In this document: one piece after another, positions 56,478-64,000 of the stretch
Position numbering within the stretch: position 1 is the first letter of the stretch
How the letters are laid out: the number at the start of each line of letters is the position of its first letter
Assembly (NCBI RefSeq): GCF_014279975.1
Contig: NZ_CP047936.1
Coordinates: 682,001 to 746,000 of the forward strand
Source of the DNA: Synechococcus sp. BIOS-U3-1
GTDB lineage: Bacteria; Cyanobacteriota; Cyanobacteriia; PCC-6307; Cyanobiaceae
DNA length: 64,000 bases
Direction of reading: 5' to 3'
Notes under the pieces: model-generated
Told to the model about the DNA's origin: nothing
What the model saw: only the letters and a program-made list of their open reading frames with translations
Databases searched by the model: none
Position numbers and translations under genes: made by a program

Positions 56478-57139
56478 CCGTTCAGGAGTCACGCCTTGAC
56501 CTGGAGCGTCGTCGCCGGCTCGGGATGGTCGAAGCCGTTTGGGGTGAACACAAGAGCGTGGATCAAATCGTGGCGATCTTGCAGGCCATGCAGACAGCTG
56601 GCGAGCTTGCTCTAGTGACCAGGGTTGATGCGGAGAAAGCGGCTGCTGTTCGGGAATGCTGTCCTGCTGTTCAGGTTCATCATCAGGCGGCCTGTCTCAC
56701 CTTGGGTGAGATCCCAGTCATTGGGCGAGCCGCTCAGGTGGCTGTACTGAGTGGTGGCACGAGTGATCGCTGCGTGTCTGAGGAAGCCTCCTTGGCTCTG
56801 AGAGTTCATGGAGTTGCCACAGAGCCTTTCCTCGACGTGGGTGTTGCTGGTTTGCACCGTCTATTGGATGTGCTGCCTGACCTCGCACCGATGTCGGTTC
56901 TGATTGCCTGTGCCGGGATGGAGGGTGCTCTGCCGACGGTGCTGGCAGGTCTTGTTCCTCAGCCAGTCATCGGTGTGCCGGTGTCTGTGGGGTATGGGGT
57001 CAGCGCTGGAGGGCGGGCTGCTCTCGATGGCATGCTCGCCAGCTGCGCGCCGGGCCTCAGCGTCGTGAACATCGACAATGGCTACGGCGCTGCGATGGCG
57101 GCTTTGCGCATCCTCAAGGGAGCCGCATTTCAGGATTGA
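56474..57139 (+). CDS. larB: LarB-type pyridinium carboxylase (nickel-pincer cofactor)
   Basis: 221 residues from GTG 56474. RRRRLGMVEAVWGEHKSVDQ, AQVAVLSGGTSDRCVSEEAS (PurE-like core), DVGVAGLHRLLD, LIACAGMEGALPTVLAGLVP and INIDNGYGAAMAA-type end (VVNIDNGYGAAMAALRI). Relatives start nickel-pincer cofactor synthesis; larC/larE are not in this window, so the role here is by homology. Confidence 0.88.
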   Translation: MTVQESRLDLERRRRLGMVEAVWGEHKSVDQIVAILQAMQTAGELALVTRVDAEKAAAVRECCPAVQVHHQAACLTLGEIPVIGRAAQVAVLSGGTSDRCVSEEASLALRVHGVATEPFLDVGVAGLHRLLDVLPDLAPMSVLIACAGMEGALPTVLAGLVPQPVIGVPVSVGYGVSAGGRAALDGMLASCAPGLSVVNIDNGYGAAMAALRILKGAAFQD

Positions 57140-57309
57140 GAAGGGTGAGGCTGGCTGGGCAGCAGCGGTTGGACCGGTCCTCTGGGGTCAAGGTCGAGCA
57201 TCGTTTCCACCCAGAGCCGCATGGATCGCGGCAACCGGTTCTGTTCGTAGCGCTGCAGCGCTTCAACCAACACGGTTGAGTTGACCCAATGAGGTGATCG
57301 AGCGCGCAT
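57130..57309 (-). CDS. Small hypothetical protein
   Basis: 59 residues from ATG 57309: MRARSPHWVNSTVLVEALQR then YEQNRLPRSMRLWVETMLDL and a Pro-rich end. The amphipathic helical core and basic charge look real; the family was not recognised. It overlaps the 3' end of larB by 10 bases. Confidence 0.5.
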   Translation of the reverse strand: MRARSPHWVNSTVLVEALQRYEQNRLPRSMRLWVETMLDLDPRGPVQPLLPSQPHPSQS

Positions 57310-57415
57310 CGTTTCTGAGCGACAAGGGAAGATTGGATGTAGGGCGCCCACTCAGCAAGAGGGGACGATTCAGGTTCCGGATTGTTGTCGGTTGAGTTTT
57401 GGCAGCAGCTTTAAT

Positions 57416-58462
57416 TCAGAGGTGCTGGAGATTCGGATAAGCCGTAACCAGCTCATCGGCGCTAAGAACATCGCCGACGCCGTCTGGCTGCCAGATCACT
57501 TCAAGGGCCATTAGGTCGCTTGATGCCGTAGAACCCAAAATGCGCAACGATTCGCGTAGTTGTTCACCGTCATCGGCCTGTTTGAGCTTGACCACGCTGC
57601 GACTGGCCACCAGCACAGTGACAACAATGAATTCACTGGTGGCGTCAGCATCACCACGTGTTGTTAGCTCGGTCGAAGCGGATCGAACGCCACCCACATT
57701 GGTCGTGAGTTCTTCGCGCAATTTGCTGCGCTCTGTCATCGACAGCCGATTGAAGGTGGATTCAGCCGCGTTGAACGGCACGCTGCCTGATTCAACGTTG
57801 GCGTAAACCCATAAATCTGGCTGACGCAGCAATGCAAGGGTGGTGTCTTGCAGCACCCGTTGTAGGCCACTGGAGCTGCTGGTATCAGCGCTGCTCGCCA
57901 GTTGACGCAGGTCGCTCTGCAAGTCTTTGGCGCTGGCGAGTAAACCGATCTGGAGTTGCAGCAGCGATACAGGACCCATCGAGATTTCACGAGGACGCTC
58001 ATAGCCGCCCATGGCAGGACTGCCTGCGCCAGCTCCAGCTCCCCGGAAGGCATTCACGAGTACTCCGACAAACGCCATCAGAACCATGAAGCCCAGTAGG
58101 CCGCCGCCACCAAATCCGAAGAAGGGAATGATGAAAGGAAATCCAATGCCACCGCCATAGCCGCGGTTGTAGCCCCCACCCATGCGACCTCCCATACCAC
58201 CGCCTCGGTACCCACCGGAGCGAGGCATGGAGGGTGCTCGGAAACTGCCGCCACCGATCCGCCCACCACGGGCTGCTTCACTCGGCAGAGGGTGGAAAAC
58301 CAACAGCCCGATCATCAGAACAGGCACCATCAGGCCGGAAAGCCAGCGTCGCAGCTGAATGAGGGCGGAACGATTCGGCAATTGGGCCAAAACGGCGTTG
58401 GAAACTGAGCTGATCCTAGGAACCCCCGCCAACGATGGTGACGATCTCGAGGCTGTCTCCAT
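57416..58462 (-). CDS. DUF1517 membrane protein
   Basis: Up to 348 residues; the start at 58462 lies inside thiS, and an internal Met at 58330 may be used. A membrane segment (MVPVLMIGLLVFHPLPSEAA), the family signature RGGRIGGGSFRAPSMPRSGG, a Gly/Arg-rich stretch, a second hydrophobic segment (GGGGLLGFMVLMAFVGVLVN) and a C-terminal cytosolic domain (ELTTRGDADATSEFIVVTVL). Common in cyanobacteria and plastids, function unknown. Confidence 0.85.
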   Translation of the reverse strand: METASRSSPSLAGVPRISSVSNAVLAQLPNRSALIQLRRWLSGLMVPVLMIGLLVFHPLPSEAARGGRIGGGSFRAPSMPRSGGYRGGGMGGRMGGGYNRGYGGGIGFPFIIPFFGFGGGGLLGFMVLMAFVGVLVNAFRGAGAGAGSPAMGGYERPREISMGPVSLLQLQIGLLASAKDLQSDLRQLASSADTSSSSGLQRVLQDTTLALLRQPDLWVYANVESGSVPFNAAESTFNRLSMTERSKLREELTTNVGGVRSASTELTTRGDADATSEFIVVTVLVASRSVVKLKQADDGEQLRESLRILGSTASSDLMALEVIWQPDGVGDVLSADELVTAYPNLQHL

Positions 58463-58622
58463 CCTTGACCTGCTGTTCGGCCCATAGGTCGGGGGTGAGG
58501 ATCAGCCCGTTGAATTCCACCACCACCAACTTGGGGTGATGGCCGAGCGCTTCAACAACCCGGTCCAATCGGTTGAGATCGGCCTGGAGTTGCTGCTGTT
58601 CGCCGTTCACCGTGAGCTGCAT
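58416..58622 (-). CDS. thiS: Sulfur carrier protein ThiS
   Basis: 68 residues of beta-grasp type: MQLTVNGEQQQLQADLNRLD, VVEFNGLILTPDLWAEQQVK, DGDSLEIVTIVGGGS. ThiS works through a terminal Gly-Gly thiocarboxylate; here the frame ends GGGS, one residue beyond the glycines. It follows thiE on the same strand and overlaps the next frame by 47 bases. Confidence 0.88.
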   Translation of the reverse strand: MQLTVNGEQQQLQADLNRLDRVVEALGHHPKLVVVEFNGLILTPDLWAEQQVKDGDSLEIVTIVGGGS

Positions 58623-58665
58623 GGCCTGAACCGAATGAATGAAACAAGCCCTTCAATCTTGAAGC

Positions 58666-59718
58666 TCAGCCGAGCCTTTGTAGTAGTTCGCGACTAGCGG
58701 CAATTGGATCATCGGACCCCATGATTGCGCTCACCACAGCTACCCGAGAGGCCCCTGCACCTAGCACCTCAGCGATGTTGTGGCTGTTGATGCCGCCAAT
58801 AGCAAACCAGGGAATCCTGGCTGAATGCTCGGCTGTTCGCACCCAATCCAGACCCGCCGGCGTCCTATTCGCTTTGGTGGCGGTGGCATAGACCGGCCCG
58901 ACCCCAAGGTAGTCGGCACCATCTTTCTGAGCCTGGTGGAGTTGTTCGATCTGATGGGTGCTACGTCCAATCAGTTTGTCGGGGCCCATCAGCTGACGTG
59001 CCTCTGGATGCGGCATGTCCTCCTGGCCGAGATGCACCCCATCGGCATTCACGAGCAAGGCCAGATCAATTCGGTCGTTGATGATGAGCAGTGCCTGGTT
59101 TGCCTGACAAAGATCGGCAAGCTGACGTGCTTCCTGCAGTCGCAGTGCATCAGGTCCCTGTTTACGCCGGTACTGCACGAGCGAGACGCCGGCTTGAAGC
59201 GCGAGTTCCACCCGTTTCAACATCGCACCGCTTGTGTCGTTGCTGCCGGGATCGGTGATCAGGCATAGCCGTGAGATTTCCAGGCGCTGACGCCGCTGGT
59301 TTTGACCGCAGGCCTCCAGGATGCGCACCTCATGGTCGTAGAGCGCATAGCGAACCTTTGCAGCTGTCTGGGCCAGCTCGGAATCACCGTTGCGTGCGAA
59401 TTCTTCGATCACCCGCAAGGCTTCCTGAACTCTGCTGGCGTTGGCTTTCAACACCTGGGTGTTGTTGGAGCGAGTCTGCTGAGCGGGGTGGCTGAGCCCG
59501 GCAGCGGTATCGGTGGCTGTGGAACGTGCCTGTCTGTAGCAGTCGGCGTGCAGCAGTCCCAGCTGCTGTCGCCAGTCTTTGAGAGGCACTACCAGGTCCT
59601 GGCGGTCGAGTCCGAAGCGACACCAGTCTTCGATGACTCGCAAGCCTTCACGTGCTCGGTCGAGGTTGGCATCGATCAGCCTCGCGACACGCGTATCAGC
59701 GCAAGGGTCGTCGGGCAT
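58666..59718 (-). CDS. thiE: Thiamine phosphate synthase with N-terminal extension
   Basis: 350 residues from ATG 59718. The N-terminal 140 residues (RLIDANLDRAREGLRVIEDW, ANASRVQEALRVIEEFARNG) are the extension seen in cyanobacterial ThiE. The TIM barrel follows: LCLITDPGSNDTSGAML, LVQYRRKQG, LLIINDRIDLALLVNADGVH LGQEDMP, GVGPVYATATKANRTPAGLD and IPWFAIGGINSHNIAEVLGA. It joins the thiazole and pyrimidine halves of thiamine. Confidence 0.94.
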   Translation of the reverse strand: MPDDPCADTRVARLIDANLDRAREGLRVIEDWCRFGLDRQDLVVPLKDWRQQLGLLHADCYRQARSTATDTAAGLSHPAQQTRSNNTQVLKANASRVQEALRVIEEFARNGDSELAQTAAKVRYALYDHEVRILEACGQNQRRQRLEISRLCLITDPGSNDTSGAMLKRVELALQAGVSLVQYRRKQGPDALRLQEARQLADLCQANQALLIINDRIDLALLVNADGVHLGQEDMPHPEARQLMGPDKLIGRSTHQIEQLHQAQKDGADYLGVGPVYATATKANRTPAGLDWVRTAEHSARIPWFAIGGINSHNIAEVLGAGASRVAVVSAIMGSDDPIAASRELLQRLG

Positions 59719-59775
59719 CCATTCCAGGGCACTGTTCCATGGCACTGTGGGCAGGATCTCATGTCTGGTGTGGCG

Positions 59776-59895
59776 ATGGAGAACGGTGGATCAGAAAGCA
59801 CGATGCACGTTCTGGTGTGGGGCATCGGTCTTCTCGGTGGCATCGGCGTTTTCATCGTGTGGGGTCTGACTAACGCCTACCCAGCGCTGTCCTGA
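59776..59895 (+). CDS. Small single-helix membrane protein
   Basis: 39 residues from ATG 59776 (59761 and 59803 are in-frame alternatives): a short polar start, then MHVLVWGIGLLGGIGVFIVW GLTNAYPALS. One membrane helix with a Gly-rich face. It is divergent from thiE and its end overlaps the 3' end of ribF by 19 bases. Function unknown. Confidence 0.55.
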   Translation: MENGGSESTMHVLVWGIGLLGGIGVFIVWGLTNAYPALS

Positions 59896-60815
59896 AGACG
59901 TTCTCTCGCTTGTTGGGCATCACGACTGATCTGAGCACTGAGTTCTTCCAGGCCTGAAAAGCGCTTTTGACCGCGCAGGCGTTCCAGGGGCTCAATTCGC
60001 AAAGTCCGGCCGACCAATTCGCGATTTGTGTCGAGCAGATGCACCTCAACCGCTGAAGGCAATGCTGGATCCACGGTGGGTTGGGGCCCAAGATTCATCA
60101 CCGCTGGCAGTGCGAAGGTCTCGTTGTCGACCCACGCCCACGCTGCATAAACCCCTAAGCCGGGAAGAAATTTTCTGCCGTCTACCTGCAAGTTGGCGGT
60201 TGGCCATCCCAGCTGTCGGCCGAGGCCGCGGCCTTGCACCACTTCACCTTGGAAGCGGTAAGGCCGTTGCAGCAGATCACTGGCCGTTTTGAGGTCGCCT
60301 TCGGCGAGAGCTTCACGGATGCGACTGCTGCTCATGCGGCCGACTGAATCTTCCAGGATTGGCAGCACGCTCACCATGACCCCGGCGGCCTCGGCCAGGT
60401 TCCGCAGTGTGTCAGCACCACCCTCGCGACCACGCCCGAAACGGAAATTGGCGCCGATAGCGATGTGACGTGCCTGCAATGTGCCAAGCAGAATTTGATC
60501 AACGAATTCGGCAGCACTGAATTGGGCCAGCTGGCGGTCGAAGGGCACCAGCACTAACTGCCTGATGCCAAGCGGTTCGAGCAAATGCAGCTTTTCGTCC
60601 GGTAAATCAAGGCGAAGCCGTGTTTCGCCATGCAACACCTCGCGCGGGTGTGGCCAGAAGCTCACCACCGTGGGGATTCCACTTGCCGGCTGCTGGCACA
60701 CAGCTTCGATCACCCTCCGGTGGCCGGCATGCAGCCCATCGAAGCTGCCCAGCGCTAGGGCGGTGGGCATGCGGGCCTCCTCAGGGGAGCAGAGAGGAAT
60801 CAACGGGCCGTGCAC
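59877..60815 (-). CDS. ribF: Bifunctional riboflavin kinase / FAD synthetase
   Basis: 312 residues from GTG 60815; ATG 60770 would begin at PTALALGSFDG and seems short. FAD synthetase domain: LGSFDGLHAGHRRVIEAV, FVDQILLGTLQARHIAIGAN FRFG, SSSRIREALAEGDL; riboflavin kinase domain: GEVVQGRGLGRQLGWPTANL, GVYAAWA, VMNLGPQPTVD. It makes FMN and FAD. Confidence 0.94.
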   Translation of the reverse strand: MHGPLIPLCSPEEARMPTALALGSFDGLHAGHRRVIEAVCQQPASGIPTVVSFWPHPREVLHGETRLRLDLPDEKLHLLEPLGIRQLVLVPFDRQLAQFSAAEFVDQILLGTLQARHIAIGANFRFGRGREGGADTLRNLAEAAGVMVSVLPILEDSVGRMSSSRIREALAEGDLKTASDLLQRPYRFQGEVVQGRGLGRQLGWPTANLQVDGRKFLPGLGVYAAWAWVDNETFALPAVMNLGPQPTVDPALPSAVEVHLLDTNRELVGRTLRIEPLERLRGQKRFSGLEELSAQISRDAQQARERLQDSAG

Positions 60816-60862
60816 GGTGCAGTGGTTGATGGCAAGTTTGGACGACAGACCTCCTCGCCCGC

Positions 60863-61423
60863 ATGGCTGATCGGCTCGACTTCCAGCTGCTGGCTCTTGG
60901 CCTGCGGCGCACTGCATGGATCCGCTTCTGGATTCAGACCGCCCTTGGCATCGTGGTGATGGGGCTTCTCGCCTTCAATAACATCGGAGGCCGTCTCAGT
61001 CGGGAGGCTAATCGTGCGCTTGGACTGAGCCCGGGACTCTCTCTCACCACTCTTGCGTTCCTCATGCTGCTTTTTAGCCTCTGGCAAGGCTGGTTAGTGG
61101 TGCGTCTCGGCCGTGCTCTTGGAAGCGATGCTCGCCCGAGTCGAGGAGAAGCGAGTCGCATCATTAAGCGCGGTCTGTTGGCCGATCTGATTGGTCTGGT
61201 CTTTGCGGTTCTTGGCTACCAGGCTCTTGCTGGCATCCTGTTTTTCCAGGCCTCTCAGCAGACTCCCGGCATCGCTATCGGTGGCCAGGGTATGCGTGAA
61301 AATCAGCCGATTACTTCGCTGGAAATGCTCTCGGTGTTGAGCAACACCCAGGTGCTGTTCGCCCATCTCATTGGCTTGCTGTTCTCGCTCTGGATGTTGC
61401 AGAGGATCTACCGGACCCGTTGA
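60863..61423 (+). CDS. DUF3611 membrane protein
   Basis: 186 residues with four hydrophobic segments: [60 protein letters not shown] and [20 protein letters not shown]. The order and the loop [20 protein letters not shown] match the DUF3611 family of cyanobacteria and plastids. Function unknown. Divergent from ribF. Confidence 0.85.
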   Translation: MADRLDFQLLALGLRRTAWIRFWIQTALGIVVMGLLAFNNIGGRLSREANRALGLSPGLSLTTLAFLMLLFSLWQGWLVVRLGRALGSDARPSRGEASRIIKRGLLADLIGLVFAVLGYQALAGILFFQASQQTPGIAIGGQGMRENQPITSLEMLSVLSNTQVLFAHLIGLLFSLWMLQRIYRTR

Positions 61424-62220
61424 CCGTCCATCTCAACCTGGGGCAGGCCACTCAGAGATCCACGCCAAAACAGTTCTGGTTGGATCGGTGTGAGTGAAGG
61501 TGAGTTGGTTCCGATCTGGGCCACGTCCGTGGGCCAGTCGAGGGGACCATCTCCACCCGATTTCAGGTCTTCGACCACTTTTCCAGCCAGCCAGTAATAA
61601 GTACGACCCTGAGGATCGGTTCGCGGACTGAACTGTTCCCTATAGCGACGAACCGACAGGCGTGTCCAGCGCATGGGACCCATGACCTCAGGTTTGCAAG
61701 GGGGCAGATTCAGATTGAGCAGCAGATTGGCAGGCCATCCTTCTCTCAGCGCTGATTCGGCCGTATCCATGGCGATCACAGCCGCACCTTCGAATTCGCG
61801 CCATTTAAAGCAGGCACTGCTCACCGCCATGGCAGGTCGGCTCTCCAGAGTGCCTTCCATCGCCGCTGCCACGGTGCCGGAGCAGAACACATCGGTGCCT
61901 AGGTTCGGGCCGTGATTGATGCCCGATAGCACCAGGTCCGGTGGCGTCTCCAGCAGTTCGCAGATGGCCAGCTTCACGCAATCAGCTGGGGTCCCACTGC
62001 AGGCCCAGGCAGAGATGCCCTGGCCGAACAGCTGGTCGGCCCGCTCAGCTCTGAGCGGTTGCTGAATGGTGATGCCATGGCCCGTTGCCGAGCGTTCCTT
62101 GTCAGGGCAGACCACTGCCACCTGATGGCCTCGGGCCGCGGCTGCAAAGGCCAGGGCTTTGATTCCATCGGCAAAGATGCCGTCGTCATTGCTGATCAGA
62201 ATCCGCAGCGGGGCCATTGG
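61408..62220 (-). CDS. surE: 5'/3'-nucleotidase SurE
   Basis: 270 residues from ATG 62220. [20 protein letters not shown] with the metal Asp pair, [55 protein letters not shown]. It dephosphorylates nucleoside monophosphates. The 3' end overlaps the convergent DUF3611 gene by 16 bases. Confidence 0.95.
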   Translation of the reverse strand, partial: PMAPLRILISNDDGIFADGIKALAFAAAARGHQVAVVCPDKERSATGHGITIQQPLRAERADQLFGQGISAWACSGTPADCVKLAICELLETPPDLVLSGINHGPNLGTDVFCSGTVAAAMEGTLESRPAMAVSSACFKWREFEGAAVIAMDTAESALREGWPANLLLNLNLPPCKPEVMGPMRWTRLSVRRYREQFSPRTDPQGRTYYWLAGKVVEDLKSGGDGPLDWPTDVAQIGTNSPSLTPIQPELFWRGSLSGLPQVEMDGQRVR

Positions 62221-62288
62221 GTTGCTTACCAGTGGGGCGAACCTAGTCGTGATCACTGCTTACAGTCAGCTCTCGCGATGTCAAAGCC

Positions 62289-63296
62289 TTGAGCGACACA
62301 GTGTCTCTGCAGCAGCTCACCGATCAGCTGGAAGCGCTTGAAGCAGAGGCTGCTGAAGCGATCTCTGCAGCGGCAGATGCCGAGGCCCTTGAGCAGCTTC
62401 GAATCGGATTGCTCGGTAAGAAAGGTCGACTCTCCGGTGTGCTGGGGGCGATGGGCAAGCTGCCTGGCAACGAACGGCCGTTGGTTGGACAACGTGCCAA
62501 CGTGCTCAAAACCCAGGTACAGAGCCTGCTGAGTGATCGCTTGCAGGTCGTCAAGCAGGCGGCGATGGAAGCACGAATCGCCTCGGAGACCCTCGATGTG
62601 ACGGCATCTGCCCAGGGGATTCTTATGGGCCATCGCCATCCTCTAATCACCACCACGGAGGAGATCGTTGATCTCTTCTGCGGTCTCGGATACCAGGTGG
62701 AAGAGGGCCCTGAGGTGGAAACCGACCACCACAACTTCACCGCCTTGAATATCCCGCCGGACCATCCCGCCCGGGACATGCAGGACACGTTTTATCTCAA
62801 AGACAATTTGCTGCTGCGCACACACACCTCACCGGTGCAGATCCGCCATCTCGAGACTCATGCACCACCGGTAAGGATCGTGGCCCCAGGTCGCGTGTAT
62901 CGCCGCGACGCGGTGGATGCCACCCATTCGCCGGTGTTTCATCAGGTGGAGGTATTGGCCATCGATGAAGGGCTCGATTTCAGCCACCTGCGCGGCACGG
63001 TGATGGCTTTTCTTAAAGCGTTTTTCGGGGATTTGCCCGTGCGCTTCCGCGCCAGTTATTTCCCTTTCACGGAACCGTCAGCGGAAGTGGATGTGCAGTG
63101 GCGCGGGCGCTGGTTGGAAGTGATGGGCTGCGGCATGGTCGATCCAGCAGTGCTGGAGGGTCTTGGTTTGGATCCAGAGCGTTACAGCGGTTTTGCCGCC
63201 GGTTTGGGTGTGGAGCGGTTCTGCATGGTGCGCCATGGCATTGACGACATTCGCCGTCTTTACACCAGTGATCTGCGTTTTCTGGAGCAGTTCTGA
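62289..63296 (+). CDS. pheS: Phenylalanyl-tRNA synthetase alpha subunit
   Basis: 335 residues from TTG 62289. N-terminal coiled coil, then class II motif regions: [80 protein letters not shown] and [20 protein letters not shown]. It charges tRNA-Phe with the beta subunit, not in the window. Confidence 0.97.
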   Translation: MSDTVSLQQLTDQLEALEAEAAEAISAAADAEALEQLRIGLLGKKGRLSGVLGAMGKLPGNERPLVGQRANVLKTQVQSLLSDRLQVVKQAAMEARIASETLDVTASAQGILMGHRHPLITTTEEIVDLFCGLGYQVEEGPEVETDHHNFTALNIPPDHPARDMQDTFYLKDNLLLRTHTSPVQIRHLETHAPPVRIVAPGRVYRRDAVDATHSPVFHQVEVLAIDEGLDFSHLRGTVMAFLKAFFGDLPVRFRASYFPFTEPSAEVDVQWRGRWLEVMGCGMVDPAVLEGLGLDPERYSGFAAGLGVERFCMVRHGIDDIRRLYTSDLRFLEQF

Positions 63297-63461
63297 TCAG
63301 CGCAGCATTGGTGGCATCCTTCGTTGAACAATCATTTGATTGGCCCCTGGCCATAAGTGTCATTTCCGCGATCAGGCAGACGCTGATGAAAAAAGTCTCT
63401 GCACGTGTGTCAGTGCCAGATCCTTCTCATAAAGTGAGCGCAATGTTGCCTGCTGCGGTCG

Positions 63462-64000
63462 GTGCCCCGTGTCGGACTGATCGTCAATGACGGCAAGTCG
63501 CTTGCCGTTGAAACCGCAGGCACGATTCAGTCGCGCCTAGAGCTGGGCGGTCATGAGGTGATCCGTGTCAGCAGCTCAGGCGGGATGGTGGGTTTCGCCA
63601 ATCCCGACCAGCACTTGCGCATGTTGGGTTACAACGCCTGCGTTCCAGAGGGGTTTGATCACACAATGGTGCTGGCGATCGTGCTGGGTGGGGATGGCAC
63701 GGTGTTGTCGGCAGCGCGTCAGACCGCTCCTGTGGGCGTGCCGATTCTCACCATCAATACAGGACATCTCGGCTTCCTGGCCGAGGCTTACCTCGACGAT
63801 CTCGATCGTGCCCTGGAGCAGGTGCTCACCCAGCAGTGGACGATCGAGGAGCGCGCCAATTTGGTTGTGAGTGTGATGCGCGGCGATCAACGCCGCTGGG
63901 AGGCGTTGTCACTCAATGAGATGGCGTTGCACCGCGAACCGCTCACAAGCATGTGTCATTTCGAAATTGCGATCGGACGCCATGCACCGGTGGATATCTC
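63462..64000 (+). CDS. nadK: NAD kinase, 5' part
   Basis: The first 179 codons from GTG 63462, open to the end of the window. [20 protein letters not shown] at the start, the GGDG motif in [40 protein letters not shown] and the NE.AL box ([15 protein letters not shown]). It phosphorylates NAD to NADP. The 165 bases between pheS and this start hold no gene that I see. Confidence 0.92.
   Translation, partial: MPRVGLIVNDGKSLAVETAGTIQSRLELGGHEVIRVSSSGGMVGFANPDQHLRMLGYNACVPEGFDHTMVLAIVLGGDGTVLSAARQTAPVGVPILTINTGHLGFLAEAYLDDLDRALEQVLTQQWTIEERANLVVSVMRGDQRRWEALSLNEMALHREPLTSMCHFEIAIGRHAPVDI

Overview
The window comes from a marine picocyanobacterium, most likely Synechococcus or a close Cyanobium relative. 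The reasons are the core gene set (ClpR/ClpP pair, Ftn2/ZipN, ThiE with the cyanobacterial N-terminal extension, a CpcS/CpeS-type phycobiliprotein lyase, a primary-like alternative sigma factor, Ni-superoxide dismutase with its maturation protease), dense packing with many 1-4 base overlaps, and a moderately GC-rich backbone. The strain cannot be named from sequence alone.

Positions 1-1305 hold the 3' end of a comEC/rec2-type gene and a tRNA-Ser(CGA). Positions about 1306-10250 are an AT-richer genomic island inserted at that tRNA. It starts with a P4-type tyrosine integrase next to the tRNA. It then carries an AlpA-like small regulator, an unknown protein, a divergent pair of small ribbon-helix-helix-like genes, a stand-alone phage-primase-like zinc-ribbon protein, two tandem TPR exported-protein genes separated by partial copies of the zinc-ribbon gene, small secreted proteins including an LprI-like one, a frameshifted third TPR lipoprotein gene, a serine resolvase with a small membrane protein, and a DUF1651 protein. 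Copies of two parts of the tRNA-Ser and of a 12-base repeat near the integrase recur at the right border, which looks composite.

From about 10.4 kb to the end the window is core chromosome. The main blocks are: a sugar transferase; cobD-ilvC and clpP-clpR; a PIN/TRAM membrane protein divergent from hemW; panB; an SRP RNA gene; the division/cell-wall run miaB-ddl-(hypothetical)-ftsQ-ftsZ on the minus strand; a gene-poor 1.4 kb stretch before tRNA-His; a DUF4359/amidohydrolase/FAD-oxidase cluster; folC-argD-tRNA-Leu-murA; trmH-lpdA-trpC; sodX-sodN; an FKBP isomerase; lnt convergent with mnmA; an NAD(P)HX repair enzyme; a sigma factor; a deacetylase-family protein; pdhA divergent from ftn2/zipN; ffh-rpsP-phoH-BI-1; era-lyase-trmD-ispF-TIGR03792-larB; DUF1517-thiS-thiE; ribF divergent from a DUF3611 gene; surE divergent from pheS; and the 5' part of nadK, cut by the window end.

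Both parts of the signal recognition particle (its RNA and Ffh) are encoded in this window, about 30 kb apart. The least explained part is the island, above all the duplicated zinc-ribbon-tail/TPR module at 4.6-6.9 kb and the recombinase-site-like repeats.
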